A stretch of 64,000 nucleotides of DNA from Lineus longissimus. Its lineage: Eukaryota > Nemertea > Pilidiophora > Heteronemertea > Lineidae. The position numbers and the translations under genes are program-made. The DNA lies in assembly GCF_910592395.1 (NCBI RefSeq), contig NC_088312.1:16749292-16813291 (forward strand), read 5' to 3'. Positions 29,297 to 43,800 of this stretch are shown piece by piece (position 1 is the first letter of the stretch; each line of letters starts with the position of its first letter). The notes beneath the pieces are model-generated. The model searched no databases and was not told the origin of the DNA. It saw nothing but the letters and a program-made list of their open reading frames with translations.

Positions 29297-31319
29297 CTAT
29301 TGCCTGACAAACTCTATTATGCTGGTTTCATTCACTCCGGATTTGATTGATTCCTTGTATCCTCATTCCTAGTATCCATTACCGATTAAGTACAGTAATA
29401 TCTTGATACAATCACACTCTGATTATTGTTTTCATTATTATCGTCATATTTATTTGTTTAGGTAGTGAATTATATACATTTGTTTTCATATTCTTTATGC
29501 GTATATATGGTTAGGTATTATAAACGCCTATTATACTTTCGCTTAGTCGTAATATTCAGCTATATGGTTTTATTCACTCCGTCAAACCTTGAGTTTTATC
29601 GATAGGCATATTGTGATTTGATTGATTCCTAGTATCCTCATTCCTAGTATCCTTATTATTACCGATTAAGTACAGTAATATCTTGATGCAATCACACTCT
29701 GATTATTGTTTTCATTATTATCGTCATATTTATTTGTTTAGGTAGTGAATTATATACATTTGTTTTCATATTCTTTATGCGTATATATGGTTAGGTATTA
29801 TTAACGCCTATTATACTTTCACTTAGTCGTAATATTTAGCTATATGGTTTCATTCACTCCGTCAAACCTTGAGTTTTATCGATAGGCATATTGTGATTTG
29901 ATTGATTCCTTGTATCCTCATTCCTAGTATACAGTAATATATTGATACAATTACACTCATTATTGTCACATTTATTTATTCACTCCGTCAAACCTTGAGT
30001 TTTATCGATAGGCATATTGTGATTTGATTGATTCCTAGTATCCTCATTCCTAGTATCCTTATCATTACCGATTAAGTACAGTAATATATTGATACAATTA
30101 CACTCATTATCGACACATTTATTTGTTTATGTTGTGAATTATGTGTATATATGGTTACGTTTTATTAACGCCTATTATACTTTCGCTTAGTCGTAATATT
30201 TAGCTATATGGTTTCATTCACTCCGTCAAACCTTGAGTTTTATCGATAGGCATATTGTGATTTGATTGATTCCTAGTATCCTCATTCCTAGTATCCTTAT
30301 TATTACCGATTAAGTACAGTAATATCTTGATACAATCACACTCTGATTATTGTTTTCATTATTATCGTCATATTTATTTCTTTATGTTGTGAATTATATA
30401 CATTTGTTTTCATGCGTATATAATGGTCACGTATTATAAACGCCTATTACACTGGTTTCATTCACTCCGGATTTGATTGATTCCTTGTATCCTCATTCCT
30501 AGTATACAGTAATATATTGATACAATTACACTCATTATCGTCACATTTATTTATTCACTCCGTCAAACCTTGAGTTTTATCGATAGGCATATTGTGATTT
30601 GATTGATTCCTAGTATCCTCATTCCTAGTATCCTTATTATTACCGATTAAGTACAGTAATATCTTGATACAATCACACTCTGATTATTGTTTTCATTATT
30701 ATCGTCATATTTATTTGTTTATGTTGTGAATTATATACATTTGTTTTCATGCGTATATAATGGTTACGTATTATAAACGCCTATTATACTGGTTTCATTC
30801 ACTCCGGATTTGATTGATTCCTTGTATCCTCATTCCTAGTATCCATTACCGATTAAGTACAGTAATATCTTGATACAATCACACTCTGATTATTGTTTTC
30901 ATTATTATCGTCATATTTATTTGTTTAGGTAGTGAATTATATACATTTGTTTTCATATTCTTTATGCGTATATATGGTTAGGTATTATAAACGCCTATTA
31001 TACTTTCGCTTAGTCGTAATATTCAGCTATATGGTTTCATTCACTCCGTCAAACCTTGAGTTTTATCGATAGGCATATTGTGATTTGATTGATTCCTAGT
31101 ATCCTCATTCCTAGTATCCTTATTATTACCGATTAAGTACAGTAATATCTTGATACAATCACACTCTGATTATTGTTTTCATTATTATCGTCATGTTTAT
31201 TTGTTTAGGTAGTGAATTATATACATTTGTTTTCATATTCTTTATGCGTATATATGGTTAGGTATTATAAACGCCTATTATACTTTCGCTTAGTCGTAAT
31301 ATTCAGCTATATGGTTTCA

Positions 31320-31446
31320 TTCACTCCGTCAAACCTTGAGTTTTATCGATAGGCATATCGTGATTTGATTGATTCCTTGTATCCTCATTCCTAGTATACA
31401 GTAATATATTGATACAATTACACTCATTATCGTCACATTTATTTAT
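31320..31446. repeat. 126-bp short satellite class (example)
   Basis: Recognised by CTAGTATACAGTAATATATT and CATTATCGTCACATTTATTT directly followed by ATTCACTCCG. It lacks the TTATTACCGATTAAGT segment and everything between CATATTTATTTG and TTCACTCC of the long unit. It recurs throughout the array, for example ending at 29979, 32613, 33505 and 35227; a 93-bp variant ends at 30554. Confidence 0.8.
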
Positions 31447-32487
31447 TCACTCCGTCAAACCTTGAGTTTTATCGATAGGCATATTGTGATTTGATTGATT
31501 CCTAGTATCCTCATTCCTAGTATCCTTATTATTACCGATTAAGTACAGTAATATCTTGATACAATCACACTCTGATTATTGTTTTCATTATTATCGTCAT
31601 ATTTATTTGTTTATGTTGTGAATTATATACATTTGTTTTCATGCGTATATAATGGTTACGTATTATAAACGCCTATTATACTGGTTTCATTCACTCCGGA
31701 TTTGATTGATTCCTTGTATCCTCATTCCTAGTATCCATTACCGATTAAGTACAGTAATATCTTGATACAATCACACTCTGATTATTGTTTTCATTATTAT
31801 CGTCATATTTATTTGTTTAGGTAGTAAATTATATACATTTGTTTTCATATTCTTTATTCGTATATATGGTTAGGTATTATAAACGCCTATTATACTTTCG
31901 CTTAGTCGTAATATTCAGCTATATGGTTTCATTCACTCCGTCAAACCTTGAGTTTTATCGATAGGCATATTGTGATTTGATTGATTCCTAGCATCCTCAT
32001 TCCTAGTATCCTTATTATTACCGATTAAGTACAGTAATATCTTGATACAATCACACTCTGATTATTGTTTTCATTATTATCGTCATATTTATTTGTTTAG
32101 GTAGTGAATTATATACATTTGTTTTCATATTCTTTATGCGTATATATGGTTAGGTATTATAAACGCCTATTATACTTTCGCTTAGTCGTAATATTCAGCT
32201 ATATGGTTTCATTCACTCCGTCAAACCTTGAGTTTTATCGATAGGCATATTGTGATTTGATTGATTCCTAGTATCCTCATTCCTAGTATCCATTACCGAT
32301 TAAGTACAGTAATATCTTGATACAATCACACTCTGATTATTGTTTTCATTATTATCGTCATATTTATTTGTTTAGGTAGTGAATTATATACATTTGTTTT
32401 CATATTCTTTATGCGTATATATGGTTAGGTATTATAAACGCCTATTATACTTTCGCTTAGTCGTAATATTCAGCTATATGGTTTCAT
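31320..32487. repeat. Typical higher-order repeat unit, 1167 bp
   Basis: One cycle made of 126 + 244 + 242 + 280 + 275 bp classes. The next cycle (32487-33379) is the same without the 275 unit (892 bp), and the following one (33379-34546) is again 1167 bp. In all cycles that I measured here the 126-bp class is followed by 244, then 242, then 280. Confidence 0.8.
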
Positions 32488-35400
32488 TCACTCCGTCAAA
32501 CCTTGAGTTTTATCGATAGGCATATCGTGATTTGATTGATGTCTTGTATCCTCATTCCTAGTATACAGTAATATATTGATACAATTACACTCATTATCGT
32601 CACATTTATTTATTTACTCCGTCAAACCTTGAGTTTTATCGATAGGCATATTGTGATTTGATTGATTCCTAGTATCCTCATTCCTAGTATCCTTATTATT
32701 ATCGATTAAGTACAGTAATATCTTGATACAATCACACTCTGATTATTGTTTTCATTATTATCGTCATATTTATTTGTTTATGTTGTCAATTATATACATT
32801 TGTTTTCATGCGTATATAATGGTTACGTATTATAAACGCCTATTATACTGGTTTCATTCACTCCGGATTTGATTGATTCCTTGTATCCTCATTCCTAGTA
32901 TCCATTACCGATTAAGTACAGTAATATCTTGATACAATCACACTCTGATTATTGTTTTCATTATTATCGTCATATTTATTTGTTTAGGTAGTGAATTATA
33001 TACATTTGTTTTCATATTCTTTATGCGTATATATGGTTAGGTATTATAAACGCCTATTATACTTTCGCTTAGTCGTAATATTCAGCTATATGGTTTCATT
33101 CACTCCGTCAAACCTTGAGTTTTATCGATAGGCATATTGTGATTTGATTGATTCCTAGTATCCTCATTCCTAGTATCCTTATTATTACCGATTAAGTACA
33201 GTAATATCTTGATACAATCACACTCTGATTATTGTTTTCATTATTATCGTCATGTTTATTTGTTTAGGTAGTGAATTATATACATTTGTTTTCATATTCT
33301 TTATGCGTATATATGGTTAGGTATTATAAACGCCTATTATACTTTCGCTTAGTCGTAATATTCAGCTATATGGTTTCATTCACTCCGTCAAACCTTGAGT
33401 TTTATCGATAGGCATATCGTGATTTGATTGATTCCTTGTATCCTCATTCCTAGTATACAGTAATATATTGATACAATTACACTCATTATCGTCACATTTA
33501 TTTATTCACTCCGTCAAACCTTGAGTTTTATCGATAGGCATATTGTGATTTGAGTGATTCCTAGTATCCTCATTCCTAGTATCCTTATTATTACCGATTA
33601 AGTACAGTAATATCTTGATACAATCACACTCTGATTATTGTTTTCATTATTATCGTCTTATTTATTTGTTTATGTTGTGAATTATATACATTTGTTTTCA
33701 TGCGTATATAATGGTTACGTATTATAAACGCCTATTATACTGGTTTCATTCACTCCGGATTTGATTGATTCCTTGTATCCTCATTCCTAGTATCCATTAC
33801 CGATTAAGTACAGTAATATCTTGATACAATCACACTCTGATTATTGTTTTCATTATTATCGTCATATTTATTTGTTTAGGTAGTAAATTATATACATTTG
33901 TTTTCATATTCTTTATGCGTATATATGGTTAGGTATTATAAACGCCTATTATACTTTCGCTTAGTCGTAATATTCAGCTATATGGTTTCATTCACTCCGT
34001 CAAACCTTGAGTTTTATCGATAGGCATATTGTGATTTGATTGATTCCTAGCATCCTCATTCCTAGTATCCTTATTATTACCGATTAAGTACAGTAATATC
34101 TTGATACAATCACACTCTGATTATTGTTTTCATTATTATCGTCATATTTATTTGTTTAGGTAGTGAATTATATACATTTGTTTTCATATTCTTTATGCGT
34201 ATATATGGTTAGGTATTATAAACGCCTATTATACTTTCGCTTAGTCGTAATATTCAGCTATATGGTTTCATTCACTCCGTCAAACCTTGAGTTTTATCGA
34301 TAGGCATATTGTGATTTGATTGATTCCTAGTATCCTCATTCCTAGTATCCATTACCGATTAAGTACAGTAATATCTTGATACAATCACACTCTGATTATT
34401 GTTTTCATTATTATCGTCATATTTATTTGTTTAGGTAGTGAATTATATACATTTGTTTTCATATTCTTTATGCGTATATATGGTTAGGTATTATAAACGC
34501 CTATTATACTTTCGCTTAGTCGTAATATTCAGCTATATGGTTTTATTCACTCCGTCAAACCTTGAGTTTTATCGATAGGCATATTGTGATTTGATTGATT
34601 CCTAGTATCCTCATTCCTAGTATCCTTATTATTACCGATTAAGTACAGTAATATCTTGATACAATCACACTCTGATTATTGTTTTCATTATTATCGTCAT
34701 ATTTATTTGTTTAGGTAGTGAATTATATACATTTGTTTTCATATTCTTTATGCGTATATATGGTTAGGTATTATAAATGCCTATTATACTTTCGCTTAGT
34801 CGTAATATTCAGCTATATGGTTTCATTCACTCCGTCAAACCTTGAGTTTTATCGATAGGCATATTGTGATTTGATTGATTCCTAGTATCCTCATTCCTAG
34901 TATCCATTACCGATTAAGTACAGTAATATCTTGATACAATCACACTCTGATTATTGTTTTCATTATTATCGTCATATTTATTTGTTTAGGTAGTGAATTA
35001 TATACATTTGTTTTCATATTCTTTATGCGTATATATGGTTAGGTATTATAAACGCCTATTATACTTTCGCTTAGTCGTAATATTCAGCTATATGGTTTCA
35101 TTCACTCCGTCAAACCTTGAGTTTTATCGATAGGCATATCGTGATTTGATTGATTCCTTGTATCCTCATTCCTAGTATACAGTAATATATTGATACAATT
35201 ACACTCATTATCGTCACATTTATTTATTCACTCCGTCAAACCTTGAGTTTTATCGATAGGCATATTGTGATTTGATTGATTCCTGGTATCCTCATTCCTA
35301 GTATCCTTATTATTATCGATTAAGTACAGTAATATCTTGATACAATCACACTCTGATTATTGTTTTCATTATTATCGTCATATTTATTTGTTTATGTTGT

Positions 35401-38400
35401 CAATTATATACATTTGTTTTCATGCGTATATAATGGTTACGTATTATAAACGCCTATTATACTGGTTTCATTCACTCCGGATTTGATTGATTCCTTGTAT
35501 CCTCATTCCTAGTATCCATTACCGATTAAGTACAGTAATATCTTGATACAATCACACTCTGATTATTGTTTTCATTATTATCGTCATATTTATTTGTTTA
35601 GGTAGTGAATTATATACATTTGTTTTCATATTCTTTATGCGTATATATGGTTAGGTATTATAAACGCCTATTATACTTTCGCTTAGTCGTAATATTCAGC
35701 TATATGGTTTCATTCACTCCGTCAAACCTTGAGTTTTATCGATAGGCATATTGTGATTTGATTGATTCCTAGTATCCTCATTCCTAGTATCCTTATTATT
35801 ACCGATTAAGTACAGTAATATCTTGATACAATCACACTCTGATTATTGTTTTCATTATTATCGTCATGTTTATTTGTTTAGGTAGTGAATTATATACATT
35901 TGTTTTCATATTCTTTATGCGTATATATGGTTAGGTATTATAAACGCCTATTATACTTTCGCTTAGTCGTAATATTCAGCTATATGGTTTCATTCACTCC
36001 GTCAAACCTTGAGTTTTATCGATAGGCATATCGTGATTTGATTGATTCCTTGTATCCTCATTCCTAGTATACAGTAATATATTGATACAATTACACTCAT
36101 TATCGTCACATTTATTTATTCACTCCGCCAAACCTTGAGTTTTATCGATAGGCATATTGTGATTTGATTGATTCCTAGTATCCTCATTCCAAGTATCCTT
36201 ATTATTATCGATTAAGTACAGTAATATCTTGATACAATCACACTCTGATTATTGTTTTAATTATTATCGTCATATTTATTTGTTTATGTTGTGAATTATA
36301 TACATTTGTTTTCATGCGTATATAATGGTTACGTATTATAAACGCCTATTATACTGGTTTCATTCACTCCGGATTTGATTGATTCCTTGTATCCTCATTC
36401 CTAGTATCCATTACCGATTAAGTACAGTAATATCTTGATACAATCACACTCTGATTATTGTTTTCATTATTATCGTCATATTTATTTGTTTAGGTAGTGA
36501 ATTATATACATTTGTTTTCATATTCTTTATGCGTATATATGGTTAGGTATTATAAACGCCTATTATACTTTCGCTTAGTCGTAATATTCAGCTATATGGT
36601 TTCATTCACTCCGTCAAACCTTGAGTTTTATCGATAGGCATACTGTGATTTGATTGATTCCTAGTATCCTCATTCCTAGTATCCTTATTATTACCGATTA
36701 ATTACAGTAATATCTTGATACAATCACACTCTGATTATTGTTTTCATTATTATCGTCATGTTTATTTGTTTAGGTAGTGAATTATATACATTTGTTTTCA
36801 TATTCTTTATGCGTATATATGGTTAGGTATTATAAACGCCTATTATACTTTCGCTTAGTCGTAATATTCAGCTATATGGTTTCATTCACTCCGTCAAACC
36901 TTGAGTTTTATCGATAGGCATATTGTGATTTGATTGATTCCTTGTATCCTCATTCCTAGTATCCTCATTATTACTGATTAGTACAGTAATATATTGATAC
37001 AATTACACTCATTATCGTCACATTTATTTGTTTATGTTGTGAATTATATACATTTGTTTTCATGCGTATATAATGGTTACGTATTATAAACGCCTATTAT
37101 ACTGGTTTCATTCACTCCGGATTTGATTGATTCCTTGTATCCTCATTCCTAGTATCCATTACCGATTAAGTACAGTAATATCTTGATACAATCACACTCT
37201 GATTATTGTTTTCATTATTATCGTCATATTTATTTGTTTAGGTAGTGAATTATATACATTTGTTTTCATATTCTTTATGCGTATATATGGTTAGGTATTA
37301 TAAACGCCTATTATACTTTCGCTTAGTCGTAATATTCAGCTATATGGTTTCATTCACTCCGTCAAACCTTGAGTTTTATCGATAGGCATATCGTGATTTG
37401 ATTGATTCCTTGTATCCTCATTCCTAGTATACAGTAATATATTGATACAATTACACTCATTATCGTCACATTTATTTATTCACTCCGTCAAACCTTGAGT
37501 TTTATCGATAGGCATATTGTGATTTGATTGATTCCTGGTATCCTCATTCCTAGTATCCTTATTATTATCGATTAAGTACAGTAATATCTTGATACAATCA
37601 CACTCTGATTATTGTTTTCATTATTATCGTCATATTTATTTGTTGAGGTAGTGAATTATATACATTTGTTTTCATATTCTTTATGCGTATATATGGTTAG
37701 GTATTATAAACGCCTATTATACTTTCGCTTAGTCGTAATATTCAGCTATATGGTTTCATTCACTCCGTCAAACCTTGAGTTTTATCGATAGGCATATTGT
37801 GATTTGATTGATTCCTAGTATCCTCATTCCTAGTATCCTTATTATTACCGATTAAGTACAGTAATATCTTGATACAATCACACTCTGATTATTGTTTTCA
37901 TTATTATCGTCATATTTATTTGTTTATGTTGTGAATTATATACATTTGTTTTCATGCGTATATAATGGTTACGTATTATAAACGCCTATTATACTGGTTT
38001 CATTCACTCCGGATTTGATTGATTCCTTGTATCCTCATTCCTAGTATCCATTACCGATTAAGTACAGTAATATCTTGATACAATCACACTCTGATTATTA
38101 TTTTCATTATTAACGTCATATTTATTTGTTTAGGTAGTAAATTATATACATTTGTTTTCATATTCTTTATGCGTATATATGGTTAGGTATTATAAACGCC
38201 TATTATACTTTCGCTTAGTCGTAATATTCAGCTATATAGTTTCATTCACTCCGTCAAACCTTGAGTTTTATCGATAGGCATATTGTGATTTGATTGATTC
38301 CTAGTATCCTCATTCCTAGTATCCATTACCGATTAAGTACAGTAATATCTTGATACAATCACACTCTGATTATTGTTTTCATTATTATCGTCATATTTAT

Positions 38401-40859
38401 TTGTTTAGGTAGTGAATTATATACATTTGTTTTCATATTCTTTATGCGTATATATGGTTAGGTATTATAAACGCCTATTATACTTTCGCTTAGTCGTAAT
38501 ATTCAGCTATATGGTTTCATTCACTCCGTCAAACCTTGAGTTTTATCGATAGGCATATCGTGATTTGATTGATTCCTTGTATCCTCATTCCTAGTATACA
38601 GTAATATATTGATACAATTACACTCATTATCGTCACATTTATTTATTCACTCCGTCAAACCTTGAGTTTTATCGATAGGCATATTGTGATTTGATTGATT
38701 CCTAGTATCCTCATTCCTAGTATCCTTATTATTACCGATTAAGTACAGTAATATCTTGATACAATCACACTCTGATTATTGTTTTCATTATTATCGCCAT
38801 ATTTATTTGTTGAGGTAGTGAATTATATACATTTGTTTTCATATTCTTTATGCGTATATATGGTTAGGTATTATAAACGCCTATTATACTTTCGCTTAGT
38901 CGTAATATTCAGCTATATGGTTTCATTCACTCCGTCAAACCTTGAGTTTTATCGATAGGCATATTGTGATTTGATTGATTCCTAGTATCCTCATTCCTAG
39001 TATCCATTACCGATTAAGTACAGTAATATCTTGATACAATCACACTCTGATTATTATTTTCATTATTAACGTCATATTTATTTGTTTAGGTAGTAAATTA
39101 TATACATTTGTTTTCATATTCTTTATGCGTATATATGGTTAGGTATTATAAACGCCTATTATACTTTCGCTTAGTCGTAATATTCAGCTATATAGTTTCA
39201 TTCACTCCGTCAAACCTTGAGTTTTATCGATAGGCATATTGTGATTTGATTGATTCCTAGCATCCTCATTCCTAGTATCCTTATTATTACCGATTAAGTA
39301 CAGTAATATCTTGATATAATCACACTCTGATTATTGTTTTCATTATTATCGTCATATTTATTTGTTTAGGTAGTGAATTATATACATTTGTTTTCATATT
39401 CTTTATGCGTATATATGGTTAGGTATTATAAACGCCTATTATACTTTCGCTTAGTCGTAATATTCAGCTATATGATTTCATTCACTCCGTCAAACCTTGA
39501 GTTTTATCGATAGGCATATTGTGATTTGATTGATTCCTAGTATCCTCATTCCTAGTATCCATTACCGATTAAGTACAGTAATATCTTGATACAATCACAC
39601 TCTGATTATTGTTTTCATTATTATCGTCATATTTATTTGTTTAGGTAGTGAATTATATACATTTGTTTTCATATTCTTTATGCGTATATATGGTTAGGTA
39701 TTATAAACGCCTATTATACTTTCGCTTAGTCGTAATATTCAGCTATATGGTTTCATTCACTCCGTCAAACCTTGAGTTTTATCGATAGGCATATCGTGAT
39801 TTGATTGATTCCTTGTATCCTCATTCCTAGTATACAGTAATATATTGATACAATTACACTCATTATCGTCACATTTATTTATTCACTCCGTCAAACCTTG
39901 AGTTTTATCGATAGGCATATTGTGATTTGATTGATTCCTAGTAGCCTCATTCCTAGTATCCTTATTATTATCGATTAAGTACAGTAATATCTTGATACAA
40001 TCACACTCTGATTATTGTTTTCATTATTATCGTCATATTTATTTGTTTATGTTGTCAATTATATACATTTGTTTTCATGCGTATATAATGGTTACGTATT
40101 ATAAACGCCTATTATACTGGTTTCATTCACTCCGGATTTGATTGATTCCTAGTATCCTCATTCCTAGTATCCTTATTATTATCGATTAAGTACAGTAATA
40201 TCTTGATACAATCACACTCTGATTATTGTTTTCATTATTATCGTCATATTTATTTGTTTATGTTGTGAATTATATACATTTGTTTTCATGCGTATATAAT
40301 GGTTACGTATTATAAACGCCTATTATACTGGTTTCATTCACTCCGGATTTGATTGATTCCTTGTATCCTCATTCCTAGTATCCATTACCGATTAAGTACA
40401 GTAATATCTTGATACAATCACACTCTGATTATTGTTTTCATTATTATCGTCATATTTATTTGTTTAGGTAGTGAATTATATACATTTGTTTTCATATTCT
40501 TTATGCGTATATATGGTTAGGTATTATAAACGCCTATTATACTTTCGCTTAGTCGTAATATTCAGCTATATGGTTTCATTCACTCCGTCAAACCTTGAGT
40601 TTTATCGATAGGCATATTGTGATTTGATTGATTCCTAGTATCCTCATTCCTAGTATCCTTATTATTACCGATTAAGTACAGTAATATCTTGATACAATCA
40701 CACTCTGATTATTGTTTTCATTATTATCGTCATATTTATTTGTTTATGTTGTGAATTATATACATTTGTTTTCATGCGTATATAATGGTTACGTATTATA
40801 AACGCCTATTATACTGGTTTCATTCACTCCGGATTTGATTGATTCCTTGTATCCTCATT

Positions 40860-43800
40860 CCTAGTATCCATTACCAATTAAGTACAGTAATATCTTGATA
40901 CAATCACACTCTGATTATTATTTTCATTATTAACGTCATATTTATTTGTTTAGGTAGTAAATTATATACATTTGTTTTCATATTCTTTATGCGTATATAT
41001 GGTTAGGTATTATAAACGCCTATTATACTTTCGCTTAGTCGTAATATTCAGCTATATGGTTTCATTCACTCCGTCAAACCTTGAGTTTTATCGATAGGCA
41101 TATTGTGATTTGATTGATTCCTAGCATCCTCATTCCTAGTATCCTTATTATTACCGATTAAGTACAGTAATATCTTGATACAATCACACTCTGATTATTG
41201 TTTTCATTATTATCGTCATATTTATTTGTTTAGGTAGTGAATTATATACATTTGTTTTCATATTCTTTATGCGTATATATGGTTAGGTATTATAAACGCT
41301 TATTATACTTTCGCTTAGTCGTAATATTCAGCTATATGGTTTCATTCACTCCGTCAAACCTTGAGTTTTATCAATAGGCATATCGTGATTTGATTGATTC
41401 CTTGTATCCTCATTCCTAGTATACAGTAATATATTGATACAATTACACTCATTATCGTCACATTTATTTATTCACTCCGTCAAACCTTGAGTTTTATCGA
41501 TAGGCATATTGTGATTTGATTGATTCCTAGTATCCTCATTCCTAGTATCCTTATTATTATCGATTAAGTACAGTAATATCTTGATACAATCACGCTCTGA
41601 TTATTGTTTTCATTATTATCGTCATATTTATTTGTTTATGTTGTCAATTATATACATTTGTTTTCATGCGTATATAATGGTTACGTATTACAAACGCCTA
41701 TTATACTGGTTTCATTCACTCCGGATTTGATTGATTCCTTGTATCCTCATTCCTAGTATCCATTACCGATTAAGTACAGTAATATCTTGATACAATCACA
41801 CTCTGATTATTGTTTTCATTATTATCGTCATATTTATTTGTTTAGGTAGTGAATTATATACATTTGTTTTCATATTCTTTATGCGTATATATGGTTAGGT
41901 ATTATAAACGCCTATTATACTTTCGCTTAGTCGTAATATTCAGCTATATGGTTTCATTCACTCCGTCAAACCTTGAGTTTTATCGGTAGGCATATTGTGA
42001 TTTGATTGATTCCTAGTATCCTCATTCCTAGTATCCTTATTATTACCGATTAAGTACAGTAATATCTTGATACAATCACACTCTGATTATTGTTTTCATT
42101 ATTATCGTCATATTTATTTGTTTAGGTAGTGAATTATATACATTTGTTTTCATATTCTTTATGCGTATATATGGTTAGGTATTATAAACGCCTATTATAC
42201 TTTCGCTTAGTCGTAATATTCAGCTATATGGTTTCATTCACTCCGTCAAACCTTGAGTTTTATCGATAGGCATATTGTGATTTGATTGATTCCTAGTATC
42301 CTCATTCCTAGTATCCATTACCGATTAAGTACAGTAATATCTTGATACAATCACACTCTGATTATTGTTTTCATTATTATCGTCATATTTATTTGTTTAT
42401 GTTGTCAATTATATACATTTGTTTTCATGCGTATATAATGGTTACGTATTATAAACGCCTATTATACTGGTTTCATTCACTCCGGATTTGATTGATTCCT
42501 TGTATCCTCATTCCTAGTATCCATTACCGATTAAGTACAGTAATATCTTGATACAATCACACTCTGATTATTGTTTTCATTATTATCGTCATATTTATTT
42601 GTTTAGGTAGTAAATTATATACATTTGTTTTCATATTCTTTATTCGTATATATGGTTAGGTATTATAAACGCCTATTATACTTTCGCTTAGTCGTAATAT
42701 TCAGCTATATGGTTTCATTCACTCCGTCAAACCTTGAGTTTTATCGATAGGCATATTGTGATTTGATTGATTCCTAGCATCCTCATTCCTAGTATCCTTA
42801 TTATTACCGATTAAGTACAGTAATATCTTGATACAATCACACTCTGATTATTGTTTTCATTATTATCGTCATATTTATTTGTTTAGGTAGTGAATTATAT
42901 ACATTTGTTTTCATATTCTTTATGCGTATATATGGTTAGGTATTATAAACGCCTATTATACTTTCGCTTAGTCGTAATATTCAGCTATATGGTTTCATTC
43001 ACTCCGTCAAACCTTGAGTTTTATCGATAGGCATATTGTGATTTGATTGATTCCTAGCATCCTCATTCCTAGTATCCATTACCGATTAAGTACAGTAATA
43101 TCTTGATACAATCACACTCTGATTATTGTTTTCATTATTATCGTCATATTTATTTGTTTAGGTAGTGAATTATATACATTTGTTTTCATATTCTTTATGC
43201 GTATATATGGTTAGGTATTATAAACGCCTATTATACTTTCGCTTAGTCGTAATATTCAGCTATATGGTTTCATTCACTCCGTCAAACCTTGAGTTTTATC
43301 GATAGGCATATCGTGATTTGATTGATTCCTTGTATCCTCATTCCTAGTATACAGTAATATATTGATACAATTACACTCATTATCGTCACATTTATTTATT
43401 CACTCCGTCAAACCTTGAGTTTTATCGATAGGCATATTGTGATTTGATTGATTCCTAGTATCCTCATTCCTAGTATCCTTATTATTATCGATTAAGTACA
43501 GTAATATCTTGATACAATCACACTCTGATTATTGTTTTCATTATTATCGTCATATTTATTTGTTTATGTTGTCAATTAAATACATTTGTTTTCATGCGTA
43601 TATAATGGTTACGTATTATAAACGCCTATTATACTGGTTTCATTCACTCCGGATTTGATTGATTCCTTGTATCCTCATTCCTAGTATCCATTACCGATTA
43701 AGTACAGTAATATCTTGATACAATCACACTCTGATTATTGTTTTCATTATTATCGTCATATTTATTTGTTTAGGTAGTGAATTATATACATTTGTTTTCA

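Noticed and set aside
29169-29372. Plus-strand 67-codon open frame at the array edge
   Set aside because: It is the antisense of the tyrosine recombinase and runs into satellite; no resemblance to a protein.
33060-33085. CENP-B box in the satellite (TTCGCTTAGTCGTAAT)
   Set aside because: It starts with TTCG but lacks the A-x-x-CGGG half of the box, so it is not a match.
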